Shown here one piece after another: positions 43,110 to 51,424 of a DNA stretch of 64,000 nucleotides. The notes under the pieces were generated by a model, which saw nothing but the letters and a program-made list of their open reading frames with translations, was not told the DNA's origin and did not search any database. Source of the stretch: Gemmataceae bacterium (GTDB taxonomy: Bacteria; Planctomycetota; Planctomycetia; Gemmatales; Gemmataceae); the NCBI GenBank assembly GCA_028288765.1, contig JAQGHQ010000412.1, positions 1-64,000 of the forward strand, given 5' to 3'. Both the position numbers and the translations under genes were made by a program. The first letter of the stretch is position 1. The number at the start of each line of letters is the position of its first letter.

Positions 43110-44669
43110 ATGACGAAGACGCGGATCGGCCTGCTGGTCGTCCTGTTCATGGCCCCGTGGGTGTTCCTGATCGGGGTCGGGAGCTACCACCTGTGGGACC
43201 GCGGGTGGCTGTTCTGGGCGTGGTGGCCGATGTTCCTGTGCTTCGGCCTATCGTACTACCTGGCCTACCGGTGGACCCGCCGGAAGGGGCTTTTCCCGCC
43301 GACCGACACCCCCCCCCCCAACTACTGGACCGAGCGGGACAAGGCCGCCTGGGAAAAGGTGACCGCGAAGGCCAGGGAGTACGACCAGATCACCCCCGAA
43401 CTGCTCACCGACCCCCGGCACTACTCCGACCTCACGCTCGACCTCGCGACCCAGGTGGCGGCCGTCTACAACCCCGGCGGGGCGACCCCGTTCGACCACC
43501 TGACCATCCCGGAAGTCCTGGCCTGCGCCGAACTCGTCGCGGCCGACCTCGACGAGCTGGTGCAGAAGTACATCCCCGGCGTCCACATGCTCCGCGTCCG
43601 GGACTACAAGATGGCCCGGAAGGCGGCCGACTGGTACAAGACCGGGCAGAACGTGTACTGGGCGGCGGCGACGGTCCTGAACCCGATCGAGGTCGGGGTC
43701 CGCTGGATCGCCTCGCGGTACGCCCTCGGCGGGATGCTCGACAGACTCCAAGGGAACATCCTGCTCTGGTTCCACACGACGTTCGTCCACCAGCTCGGCC
43801 GATACCTGATCGAGATGAACAGCGGCCGGCTGAAGGTCGGGGTGAAGCGGTATCGCGAGATCCTCAAGGCCCACCAGGAACCGCCGGTCGAGCCCCCCCC
43901 TCCGGCCCCGCCCGACACGCCCGCCCCGGCCACCGCACTCGCCGTGCGGCCGATCGGAATCGCCGTCCTCGGGCCGGTGAAGGCCGGGAAATCCAGTCTC
44001 GTCAACGCCCTGCTCGGGAAGCAGGCGGCGACCGTGGACACGCTCCCGGTCCCGCACATCGGGGTGCGGTACAACCTGACGCTCGCCGGCGGGCAGCCGG
44101 TGTCCGTGCTGGACACCGCGGGGTACGGGCAGGAGGGGGCGAACGACGCCGAGTTCGCCGCCGCCGCCGAGGCCGCGAAGGACGCCGACCTGATCCTGTT
44201 CGTCACCCAGGCGACCAACCCCGGCCGGCGGCCGGACGTGGACCTGCTCGACCGGCTGAGGGCGTGGTTCGCCGCCCACCCGCAGCTGAAACTCCCGAAC
44301 GTGGTGGCGGTGGTCAACCAGATCGATCTGCTCAGCCCGAAGGCCGAATGGAGCCCGCCCTACAACTGGCAGACCGGGACCCGGCGGAAGGAAGTCACCA
44401 TCCGGGAGTGTGTCGGGGTGGTGAAGGACCAGCTCGGCGACCGGGTGGTAGACGTGGTCCCCGTGTGCGCCCGGGAGGGCGAAACGTTCGGGATCATCGA
44501 GGGACTGGTCCCGGCGATCGCCCAGCAACTCGACGACGCCCGCGGGTCCGCGATGCTGAAGGCGTTCGACGCGGAGGGGTCGGCCGACCAGTACCAGCGG
44601 CTCGGCCGCCAGCTGCTCGAGGGCGGCCGCAAGGCGCTCGGGATTCTCTGGCAGAACCTGAAGAAGTAA
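43110..44669 (+). CDS. Membrane-anchored GTPase
   Basis: 519 residues. Two N-terminal membrane helices (IGLLVVLFMAPWVFLIGVG and LFWAWWPMFLCFGLSYYLA) are followed by a 200-residue helical region (IPEVLACAELVAADLDELVQ) and a Pro-rich linker (PVEPPPPAPPDTPAP). The GTPase domain starts at about residue 285: G1 VLGPVKAGKSSLVNALLG, G3 SVLDTAGYGQEGAND and G4 VVAVVNQIDLLSP, with G5 near VVPVCAREGE. This resembles the dynamin-like/YeeP class of bacterial GTPases. Together with the DUF697-type GTPase 375 bp upstream it forms a pair; no other gene intervenes. Confidence 0.83.
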   Translation: MTKTRIGLLVVLFMAPWVFLIGVGSYHLWDRGWLFWAWWPMFLCFGLSYYLAYRWTRRKGLFPPTDTPPPNYWTERDKAAWEKVTAKAREYDQITPELLTDPRHYSDLTLDLATQVAAVYNPGGATPFDHLTIPEVLACAELVAADLDELVQKYIPGVHMLRVRDYKMARKAADWYKTGQNVYWAAATVLNPIEVGVRWIASRYALGGMLDRLQGNILLWFHTTFVHQLGRYLIEMNSGRLKVGVKRYREILKAHQEPPVEPPPPAPPDTPAPATALAVRPIGIAVLGPVKAGKSSLVNALLGKQAATVDTLPVPHIGVRYNLTLAGGQPVSVLDTAGYGQEGANDAEFAAAAEAAKDADLILFVTQATNPGRRPDVDLLDRLRAWFAAHPQLKLPNVVAVVNQIDLLSPKAEWSPPYNWQTGTRRKEVTIRECVGVVKDQLGDRVVDVVPVCAREGETFGIIEGLVPAIAQQLDDARGSAMLKAFDAEGSADQYQRLGRQLLEGGRKALGILWQNLKK

Positions 44670-44715
44670 TTATGTACAAATAATTGGCAAACTAATTAAT
44701 CAATATGCAAAGTGA
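44670..44715. other. AT-rich island
   Basis: After the GTPase stop the sequence turns sharply AT-rich (ttatgtacaaataattggca, then aactaattaatcaatatgca) for about 45 bases. It is the most AT-rich stretch seen in this otherwise G+C-rich window. It lies between convergent genes and includes attaatcaat/aataatt half-palindromes. It could be a remnant of foreign DNA or a binding site for an AT-preferring protein. No gene is visible. Confidence 0.7.
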
Positions 44716-44776
44716 TTATCGCGACGAGACAGAGGCCCCGCTCGGTACTGGTTTTCTTCCTGTTTTCCTGCCCATC

Positions 44777-45349
44777 TCATCGGGCTTTTTCCCCGATCGC
44801 CTCCTGTAACCGCCGGATCTGCTCGGCCATCGGTCGGGGAGCGGAGGGGGTCTCCTTTCCCTTCTCGCCGGCCACCTTGAGCCACACGAACACCGGCCCG
44901 TCACCCGTCAGGGACTCGGCCGCGCCGGTCTTCCAGCTGTCGAGCGTGTCGAACGAATAGACCCGCCCAACCCCGGCCCCGCGGGCGATCGTGGCGAAGT
45001 CGGTGCGGCCGGCCCCGGCCACCGGTTGCCCCCCGGTCACCTCGTACAGCCCGTTGTCGATGAGCACGACGTACAGCGGCACCCGGTACTGCGCGGCCGT
45101 GACCAGACACCCGAGGTTCATCAGGAGCCCGCCGTCACCGGTCAGGACGACGACCCCGAGCCCCGGTTTTGCCAGACAGAGCCCGAGCCCGAGCGGGACG
45201 CCCTGGCCCATGCTCGACGGGAGATAGTGGAAGTCGCGGGGGGAATCCGAGAGCGCCGGCCACAGCCCGACCGAGCCCATCGTGGTGATGACGACGTGAT
45301 CCCGACGATGGGCGGCGAGTACCTCGAGCGCTTCGCTGTGGGTCATCAT
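44777..45349 (-). CDS. TPP-dependent decarboxylase, C-terminal-type subunit (sulfopyruvate/phosphonopyruvate decarboxylase beta-like)
   Basis: 190 residues from ATG 45349; the track ORF begins too far upstream, inside a palindrome. It contains the thiamine-diphosphate motif GDGGLLMNLGCLVTAAQYRV...LIDNGLYEVTGGQ, preceded by DHVVITTMGSVGLWPALSDSP and YLPSSMGQGVPLGLGLCLA. It corresponds to the PP (C-terminal) half of phosphonopyruvate- or sulfopyruvate-decarboxylases, as in ComE. It must pair with the 160-residue protein encoded upstream (45491-45973). The 141-bp gap between the two halves contains a long inverted repeat. Substrate undetermined. Confidence 0.82.
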   Translation of the reverse strand: MMTHSEALEVLAAHRRDHVVITTMGSVGLWPALSDSPRDFHYLPSSMGQGVPLGLGLCLAKPGLGVVVLTGDGGLLMNLGCLVTAAQYRVPLYVVLIDNGLYEVTGGQPVAGAGRTDFATIARGAGVGRVYSFDTLDSWKTGAAESLTGDGPVFVWLKVAGEKGKETPSAPRPMAEQIRRLQEAIGEKAR

Positions 45350-45407
45350 GGTCTCGCCCTCTCGCAGTAGGCCCTCGGCCGGCAACAATGGGTTCGGCTT
45401 TCTGTCT

Positions 45408-45465
45408 TGTGGCACGGGTCTCCAGACCTGTGCAGCTACACAGGCCTGGAGACCTGCGCCACGAA
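45408..45465. repeat. Inverted repeat between the two decarboxylase subunits
   Basis: gtggcacgggtctccagacc (from 45409) pairs with ggcctggagacctgcgccac (to 45463), about 20 bp per arm with a few mismatches around tgtgcagctacaca. It resembles the weaker gtggcac...gtgccac element at 33301. It may alter the ratio of the two subunits by acting on the transcript. Confidence 0.82.
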
Positions 45466-45490
45466 GGAACAAGCCAACCCCGCAGCCGTC

Positions 45491-45973
45491 TCACTCCGCC
45501 CACAGGATCAGGCCCGGGCCGGGCCGCCCGCGCAGCTGCCCGACCACGCCCGCCAGGGCCTCGGGGGTGTGGGTGGCCGGGTCGAACCAGTCGAACGGCA
45601 ACTCCCAGGCCGAGACAACCTTCTCCGCGTAGTGCGGGCAGTTGTCGGCGGTCTTGCCCATCCGGAATGCCCGCCAGCTCCGTACCCCGACGATCATCTT
45701 GAGCGGCAATTTCAGGTCGTGGGCGACGTTCCGGACCGCGTCCCCGGCCTCGAAGAACCCGGTACACTGCATCGCGACCAGTGGGTTCGCCCCGCCGAGC
45801 ATCAGCCCGGCCGCAATGCCCACCGCCTCTCCCTCCCGGCAGGGGCGGATCGGGGCCAGCCGCGACCCCGCCAGCTCTTCCTCCCACGTCCCGAGGTGGC
45901 TGTCCGGCACCCAGACGAGATGTGTGAATCCGGCCGCCTCGAACGCGCCGACCACCGCCTGGCCGTCGGTCAT
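45491..45973 (-). CDS. TPP-dependent decarboxylase, N-terminal-type subunit (sulfopyruvate/phosphonopyruvate decarboxylase alpha-like)
   Basis: 160 residues from ATG 45973, in an ATGA overlap with the stop of the DapA-family gene. It opens [20 protein letters not shown], the Pyr-domain fold, with [14 protein letters not shown], then [30 protein letters not shown], where the Glu in REGEA is the expected cofactor-activating residue. Size and motifs match ComD, the alpha subunit of sulfopyruvate decarboxylase, and the N-terminal part of phosphonopyruvate decarboxylase. Normally one chain of about 380 residues; here split into two. Confidence 0.82.
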   Translation of the reverse strand: MTDGQAVVGAFEAAGFTHLVWVPDSHLGTWEEELAGSRLAPIRPCREGEAVGIAAGLMLGGANPLVAMQCTGFFEAGDAVRNVAHDLKLPLKMIVGVRSWRAFRMGKTADNCPHYAEKVVSAWELPFDWFDPATHTPEALAGVVGQLRGRPGPGLILWAE

Positions 45974-46935
45974 GGTTGGTCCTCCAGGCAACCCAGCTGC
46001 CGCGCGATCCCCTTCAGGATCTCCCGGTCGCTCTCCGGCCGGGTCGGGCTCCTGGGGTGGGTGGCGTCGCACCCGATCCACCCGCGGAGCTTCAGGAACA
46101 TCGCCGCGGAGTGCTTGTAGGCCGGGACCGGGTCGCGGAACGCCAGGAACCCGAGGTACTGGAGGGCGTCGTTCAGCTCGTAGAAGCGAGGGTCGCCGTG
46201 GTACCAGTACTTGTCGCGCCGAGCGAACAGGTCCGGGGCGAACGTGCTCAGCCCGAGCAGGTAGTCGCTCCCGTACATCACCATGTCGATCGCGAGGTCG
46301 TTCCCGGTCAGCACCTTGAAGTCCGGCCGGAGGTCATCACGCATGCGAATTCGTTGCCATTCGGCTTCGCGGCTCAAAGATGAGTGCTTCGCCCCCATGC
46401 ACTTTTTCACACCGAGCAGCTGGCGGTAGACGTCGAGCGAGTAAACCTTCCCGAACGGGGCGAACATCGTCCCCAGCTCGAACCCGATGAACCCGTCGCA
46501 GTTGCGGCCGATCGCCTCGTAGGCGGCGATCAGTTCGTCGTCCGGCAGCCCGGTCAGCCCGTGGCTCTGGACGATCACCGGCACCCCGCCCCGGCGCACG
46601 ATCTCCGCGATCGCCCGCCGGTATGCATCCAGGTTGAACGGGTCGCCGGGCCGATCCCGGACGAACGCCCCGGCCACGAACGGGTGTCGGTCGAGAACGC
46701 TTCGCGTGGTGTCGAGGACCCCGAGCCGGGTCTCTTCGTCGATCAGATTGCCGAACCCGGTGTCCATGTTCACTGCCGGGATCAGGTGGGCCGCGGCCGT
46801 CCGGTCGACGTGCTCGGCGAAGGCGGTCCCGTCGATTTGACCTGACTCGGTGAACGGGAGCAGAACGGCCGACATCCCCGTGATCTCGCGGCGGGGACGA
46901 AGCATCGCGATCGGGTCGACGGGTGGCGGGGTCAT
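45970..46935 (-). CDS. DapA/N-acetylneuraminate-lyase family aldolase or dehydratase
   Basis: 321 residues of a class I (Schiff-base) TIM barrel. [25 protein letters not shown] is the N-terminal signature. The Lys is in [37 protein letters not shown] matches the following strand, and the C-terminus has [30 protein letters not shown]. The GTTGE loop of DHDPS is replaced by NMDTGFGNL, so the substrate is not the usual dipicolinate precursor. The start of the operon with the split TPP decarboxylase suggests that one enzyme supplies an oxoacid to the other. ATG 46935; a later ATG (MLRPRR or MSAV) is possible. Confidence 0.84.
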   Translation of the reverse strand: MTPPPVDPIAMLRPRREITGMSAVLLPFTESGQIDGTAFAEHVDRTAAAHLIPAVNMDTGFGNLIDEETRLGVLDTTRSVLDRHPFVAGAFVRDRPGDPFNLDAYRRAIAEIVRRGGVPVIVQSHGLTGLPDDELIAAYEAIGRNCDGFIGFELGTMFAPFGKVYSLDVYRQLLGVKKCMGAKHSSLSREAEWQRIRMRDDLRPDFKVLTGNDLAIDMVMYGSDYLLGLSTFAPDLFARRDKYWYHGDPRFYELNDALQYLGFLAFRDPVPAYKHSAAMFLKLRGWIGCDATHPRSPTRPESDREILKGIARQLGCLEDQP

Positions 46936-47290
46936 GGCACCGATGGGTCGCAGACGGGGCGGGGCGGCAGAACGCGCCCGGACGATTCGGTCTCACAGAC
47001 AGGATATGGGAAGAGCCGACTTTCACCGCCTTCAGGCCCTCCGCATCGACCCCGGAACAGCATACCTAGCTCCCCCCTTGGCCGCGGTTCCCAGCCGGGC
47101 GCCTGCCAATTTCGCTCCAGCTCCTCCCACCGACCCCTGCCACAATGACACCAGCGGAGGCTATCCCCTCCTCTTGATGTTCACTAAGCTAATGCTCCTT
47201 TTACTCTTATGTCGCCAGGCCCGTCCGGCACACCGATTGCTTACGACCCCGGTACCGCATTCGTTCCGTGCCACTGAAGGAGACTCGCGG
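46936..47290. other. Promoter-bearing gap between the lyase operon and groEL1
   Basis: This 355-bp divergent region lacks a gene. I looked for a CIRCE element (ttagcactc-N9-gagtgctaa) ahead of groEL1 and do not see one. cttgatgttcactaagctaa at about 47173-47192 is the only notably AT-rich segment and may hold the groEL1 promoter, without clear boxes. Confidence 0.4.
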
Positions 47291-49033
47291 ATGGGAGCCA
47301 AGCAACTCTCTTACGCCGACGACGCCCGCCAGAAGCTGCTCACCGGAGCCAGCAAACTCGCCCGGGCCGTCCGCTCCACCCTCGGCCCCCGTGGACGTAA
47401 CGCCGTCCTCGACAAGGGCTGGGGCAGCCCGACCGTCACCAAGGACGGCGTCACTGTCGCCGAGGACATCGAGCTGACCGACCCGTTCGAGAACATGGGC
47501 GCCCAGCTCGTCAAGGAGGCCGCCAGCAAGACCTCCGACATCGCCGGCGACGGCACCACCACCGCCACCGTCCTCGCCGAGTACATCTTCCGCGAGGGGC
47601 TCCGCGGGATCGCCGGCGGGCACGACCCGATGGCCCTCGTCCGCGGCATCCAGAAGGGCGTCGACAAGGTCGTCGACGAGCTCCACAAGCTCGCCGACCC
47701 GATCGACCCGAAAGACAACAAGGCGATTACCGAGGTCGCCACGATCGCCGCGAACAACGACAAGGAGATCGGCCAGAAGCTCGCCGAGGCGATGAAGAAG
47801 GTCGGGGCCACCAACGGCGTCATCACCGTCGAGGAAGGCAAGACCGCCGACACCCAGGTGACCGTCGTCCAGGGCATGCAGTTCGACCGCGGCTACCTCT
47901 CCCCCCACTTCGTGAACAACCAGGAGAGCGTGACCTGCGAGTTCGAGAACCCGTACATCCTCATCTACGAGGAGAAGATCAGCTCGGTCAAGACCCTCAT
48001 CCCGCTCCTGGAGTGGGCCAGCAAGCAGAAGGAACCGCTCCTGCTGATCGCCGAGGACTTCGAGGGCGAGGCCCTGGCCACCCTGGTGCTGAACAAGCTC
48101 AAGGGCGTCCTCCAGGTGTGCGCGGTCAAGGCCCCCGGGTACGGCGACCGGCGGAAGGCGATGCTCGAAGACATCGCCGTGCTCACCGGCGGGAAGGCGA
48201 TCTTCAAGGACCTCGGGGTCCAGCTCGACGCCGTGACCGCCGGCCCGAAGGGCGAGCAGGTGCCCACCGTCGTGAGCTACCTCGGGCGGGCCAAGAAGGT
48301 GAAGATCGACGCCGAGAACACGACCATCACCGAGGGCCGGGGCAAGCAGAAGGACATCGAGGGCCGGGCCGAGCTGATCCGTAAGGAGATCGAGAAGACG
48401 GACAGCGAGTACGACCGGGAGAAGCTCCAGGAACGGCTCGCGAAACTGGCCGGCGGGGTCGCGGTGATCAAGGTCGGCGGGGCGACCGAGACCGCGATGA
48501 AGGAGCGGAAGGCGCTCTACGAGGACGCCCTGCACGCGACCCGGGCGGCCATCGCCGAGGGGATCGTCCCGGGCGGCGGGGTGGCCCTGCTGAGCGCCCG
48601 GAAGGCCCTCGAAAAGGGGATGAAGGCCGAGGGGGACGAGGCCCAGGGGCTGGCCGTGCTGTACAACGCCCTGGCCATGCCCTGCCGGCTGATCGCCGAG
48701 AACGCCGGCCAGGACGGGACCGTCGTGGTCGCCAAGATCCTCAAGGCGAAGGACAAAAACTTCGGGTACAACGCGGACACGGACGAGTACGAGAACCTGC
48801 GGACGGCCGGGGTCATCGACCCGGTCAAGGTGACCCGCAGCGCCCTCCAGAATGGGGCGAGCGTCGCCGCCCTGCTGCTCACCACCGAGGCCATGATCGC
48901 CGACATCCCCGAGCCGAAGAAGGCCGGCGGTGACCACCACGATCACGACCACGGCGGTGGCATGGGAGGAATGGGCGGGATGGGTGGCATGGGCGGGATG
49001 GGTGGCATGGGCGGGATGGGCGGGATGATGTAG
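47291..49033 (+). CDS. groEL: GroEL chaperonin, first copy, with His-rich and GGM tail
   Basis: 580 residues from ATG 47291 with aaggaga upstream. The ATP-binding DGTTT of the equatorial domain is in [17 protein letters not shown]. Apical and equatorial motifs include [27 protein letters not shown] and [20 protein letters not shown]. The normal C-terminus is followed by [12 protein letters not shown] and then about seven GGM units, coded by an 18-bp-like tandem DNA repeat. The His cluster is unusual. The overall length exceeds that of the second copy by 36 residues, mostly this tail. Likely heat-regulated, but no regulator site is seen. The upstream start in the track is not needed. Confidence 0.95.
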   Translation: MGAKQLSYADDARQKLLTGASKLARAVRSTLGPRGRNAVLDKGWGSPTVTKDGVTVAEDIELTDPFENMGAQLVKEAASKTSDIAGDGTTTATVLAEYIFREGLRGIAGGHDPMALVRGIQKGVDKVVDELHKLADPIDPKDNKAITEVATIAANNDKEIGQKLAEAMKKVGATNGVITVEEGKTADTQVTVVQGMQFDRGYLSPHFVNNQESVTCEFENPYILIYEEKISSVKTLIPLLEWASKQKEPLLLIAEDFEGEALATLVLNKLKGVLQVCAVKAPGYGDRRKAMLEDIAVLTGGKAIFKDLGVQLDAVTAGPKGEQVPTVVSYLGRAKKVKIDAENTTITEGRGKQKDIEGRAELIRKEIEKTDSEYDREKLQERLAKLAGGVAVIKVGGATETAMKERKALYEDALHATRAAIAEGIVPGGGVALLSARKALEKGMKAEGDEAQGLAVLYNALAMPCRLIAENAGQDGTVVVAKILKAKDKNFGYNADTDEYENLRTAGVIDPVKVTRSALQNGASVAALLLTTEAMIADIPEPKKAGGDHHDHDHGGGMGGMGGMGGMGGMGGMGGMGGMM

Positions 49034-49038
49034 GCAGT

Positions 49039-49107
49039 CGTCCTTAGTCCCTGGTCCTTGGTCCTTCGCTGAAGCCCGGCCGGGTCTCAGGACTGAGGAC
49101 CAAGGAC
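49039..49107. repeat. Inverted repeat, AGGACCAAGGAC family
   Basis: gtccttagtccctggtcctt (from 49039) pairs with aggactgaggaccaaggac (to 49107). The arms are about 19-20 bases with a loop of about 24 bases. It occupies the gap between groEL1 and groES, which are 139 bp apart. Confidence 0.8.
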
Positions 49108-49172
49108 GGTCTCATACACCAACAACCTCACCGAACACACGCAACGGTCGAACATCCCAGGAGCATACGGAA

Positions 49173-49490
49173 ATGGCCAAGAAAGCAGCTGAGTCGACCC
49201 TGTCCCTCCGCCCGCTCGACGACCGCGTCGTGGTGGAGCCGCTGGAGGCCGAGGAGAAGACGAGCGGCGGGATCCTCCTGCCCGACACCGCCAAGCAGAA
49301 GCCGCAGCAGGGCAAGGTGATCGCCGTCGGCCCCGGCAAGCTGTCCGAGAAGGGCGAGCGGACCCTCGTGGCCGTGAAGGTCGGGGACACCGTCCTGTTC
49401 GGCAAGTACAGCGGGTCGGACGTGGAGGTGAGCGGCAAGGAACTGAAGATCCTCCGCGAGAGCGACATCCTGGCGAAAGTGGCGAAGTGA
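49173..49490 (+). CDS. groES: GroES co-chaperonin
   Basis: 105 residues, the normal size. [46 protein letters not shown] contains the mobile loop ([12 protein letters not shown]) and conserved strands; [19 protein letters not shown] and [11 protein letters not shown] complete it. An eight-residue N-terminal extension (MAKKAAES) precedes the usual start. Caps the GroEL cavity in an ATP-dependent cycle. Lies between two groEL genes, so one GroES may serve both. Confidence 0.96.
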   Translation: MAKKAAESTLSLRPLDDRVVVEPLEAEEKTSGGILLPDTAKQKPQQGKVIAVGPGKLSEKGERTLVAVKVGDTVLFGKYSGSDVEVSGKELKILRESDILAKVAK

Positions 49491-49539
49491 GTTGAAACCA
49501 AGCCTCACACGAAGCCGCAAAGTGGGTTCAAAACAAGAT

Positions 49540-49624
49540 CTCACGCAAAGTCGCAAAGACGCAAAGATCGAGAATGAAGACTTCAAATTGATTCTCTCTT
49601 CGCGTCTTTGCGACTTTGCGTGAG
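49540..49624. repeat. Inverted repeat, CTCACGCAAAGTCGC family
   Basis: ctcacgcaaagtcgcaaagac (49540 on) pairs with gtctttgcgactttgcgtgag (to 49624), 29 bases per arm with few mismatches. A partial third copy (ctcacacgaagccgcaaag) lies at about 49504-49522. It fills the gap between groES and groEL2. Confidence 0.85.
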
Positions 49625-49657
49625 CCATTCTGGCATTCCTACCGGAGACACCCGAAC

Positions 49658-51292
49658 ATGGCGAAGCAACTTCTCTACACCGACGACGCCCGGAAGAAGC
49701 TCCTGTCCGGGGCCGAGAAACTGGCCCACGCGGTCGGCATCACCCTCGGGCCGACCGGGCGCAACGTCATTATCGACAAGTCGTTCGGCGGGCCGACCGT
49801 CACCAAGGACGGGGTCACGGTCTCCAAGGAGATCGACCTCCCCGACCCGTTCGAGAACATGGGCGCGAAGCTGGTGAACGCGGTCGCCCAGAAGACCAGC
49901 GACACCGCGGGCGACGGCACCACCACCGCCACCATCCTCGCCCTGGCGATCTACCAGGAAGGGCTCCGGCACACCTCCGTCGGCGGCAACCCGATGACCG
50001 TCAAGCGGGGCATCGACAAGGCCGTGACCAAGGCCGTCGAGCACCTCGAATCCCACCTGACCAAGAAGCTCTCCAAGAAGGAAGAGATGCAGCAGGTGGC
50101 CTCGATCTCCGCGAACAACGACCCGGAGATCGGGAACCTGATGGCCAACGCGTTCGAGAAGGTCGGGAAGGACGGGGTGATCACCGTCGAGGAGGGCAAG
50201 ACCTCCAAGACCGAGCTCGACTTCGTCGAGGGGATGCAGTTCGACAAGGGGTACATCTCTCCCTACTTCGCCGTCAACAACCCGGAGCTGAAGTGGGAGC
50301 AGGAGAACGTCCTGGTCCTTCTGTATGAGAAGAAGCTGGCCAACGTCCGCGAGTTCCTCCCGCTCCTGGAGAAGGTCGCCCAGGCCCGCCGGCCGCTGCT
50401 CATCATCGCCGAGGACGTGGAGAGCGAAGCCCTGGCGATGCTGGTGGTGAACACCCTCAAGGGGCTGATCCAGGTGTGCGCGGTCAAGGCCCCGGGGTTC
50501 GGCGACCGCCGCAAGGCGATGATGGAAGACATCGCCGTGCTCACCGGCGGGACGTTCATCAGCGAGGACCGGGGGATCAAGCTGGAGAACGTCACCCTGG
50601 AGATGTTGGGCACGGCCAACCGGGTGTCGGTCGAGAAGGAGAACACCACGATCGTCGTCGAGCCGGACAAGAAGCGGAAGGAGGCCATCGAGCAGCGGGT
50701 CCGGACGATCCGCACCCAGATGGACCAGACCGAGAGCGAGTACGACAAGGAGAAGTTCAGCGAGCGGCTGGCGAAGCTGGTCGGCGGGGTCGCGATCATC
50801 AAGGTCGGGGCCGCGACCGAGGCCGAAATGAAGCAGACCAAGGGCCGGGTCGAGGACGCCCTGCACGCCACCCGGGCGGCGGTGGCCGAGGGGATCGTCC
50901 CCGGCGGCGGGACGGCGCTCCTGCGGTGCGTCCCGGTGGTCGAGGAGCTGGGCGAGAAGCTCAAGGGGGACGAGCGGATCGGGGCCGAGATCGTCGCCCG
51001 GGCGCTGACCAAGCCGATCCGGACGATCGCCGAGAACTGCGGCAAGGACGGGGCGGTGATCGCCGACGAGGTCCTGACCCGGGGCGAAAAGAACCCGAAC
51101 ACCGGGTACGATGCGAACAAGGACGAGTTCGTCGACATGCTCAAGGCCGGGATCATCGACCCGTTGCGGGTCACCCGCAGCGCCCTGCAAAACGCCGCCA
51201 GCATCGCCGGGCTGATGCTCACCACCGAGGTGATGGTCACCAAGATCGACGAGGACGACAAGAGGTCGAAGGTGACCGGCTCGATCGCCTGA
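49658..51292 (+). CDS. groEL: GroEL chaperonin, second copy
   Basis: 544 residues from ATG 49658 (ggaga upstream). It has [61 protein letters not shown] and [20 protein letters not shown]. It ends in a short polar tail (IDEDDKRSKVTGSIA) with no GGM repeat, unlike the first copy. Many planctomycetes keep several groEL genes; the tail difference suggests different substrates or conditions. It shares the groES between the two genes. Confidence 0.95.
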   Translation: MAKQLLYTDDARKKLLSGAEKLAHAVGITLGPTGRNVIIDKSFGGPTVTKDGVTVSKEIDLPDPFENMGAKLVNAVAQKTSDTAGDGTTTATILALAIYQEGLRHTSVGGNPMTVKRGIDKAVTKAVEHLESHLTKKLSKKEEMQQVASISANNDPEIGNLMANAFEKVGKDGVITVEEGKTSKTELDFVEGMQFDKGYISPYFAVNNPELKWEQENVLVLLYEKKLANVREFLPLLEKVAQARRPLLIIAEDVESEALAMLVVNTLKGLIQVCAVKAPGFGDRRKAMMEDIAVLTGGTFISEDRGIKLENVTLEMLGTANRVSVEKENTTIVVEPDKKRKEAIEQRVRTIRTQMDQTESEYDKEKFSERLAKLVGGVAIIKVGAATEAEMKQTKGRVEDALHATRAAVAEGIVPGGGTALLRCVPVVEELGEKLKGDERIGAEIVARALTKPIRTIAENCGKDGAVIADEVLTRGEKNPNTGYDANKDEFVDMLKAGIIDPLRVTRSALQNAASIAGLMLTTEVMVTKIDEDDKRSKVTGSIA

Positions 51293-51420
51293 GCAGTGGG
51301 CAGTGGGCAGTGGCCGGCGGGCAGTAGCGCGGGGACCACCCCGCGTTCACCGTCCGCCGGCCACGCCGTATGATGGGTATCGTGTCGTTCCTTGCCCACT
51401 GCCTCCTGCCCATTCACCAC
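51293..51420. repeat. Inverted repeat, GGGCAGTGGGCAGT family
   Basis: gcagtgggcagtgggcagtg (from 51294) and its partner ttgcccactgcctcctgccc (ending near the dnaJ start) form an imperfect stem with a long loop. The repeat begins right after the groEL2 stop and its right arm ends four bases before the dnaJ ATG, so it would fold over the dnaJ ribosome site. Confidence 0.75.
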
Positions 51421-51424
51421 TGCT

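Noticed and set aside
46936-47290. CIRCE element upstream of groEL1
   Set aside because: ttagcactc...gagtgctaa is not present by eye; only an AT-rich segment is seen.
47207-48952. 581-residue minus-strand ORF opposite groEL1
   Set aside because: Shadow of groEL1; a similar ORF opposite groEL2 arises for the same reason.
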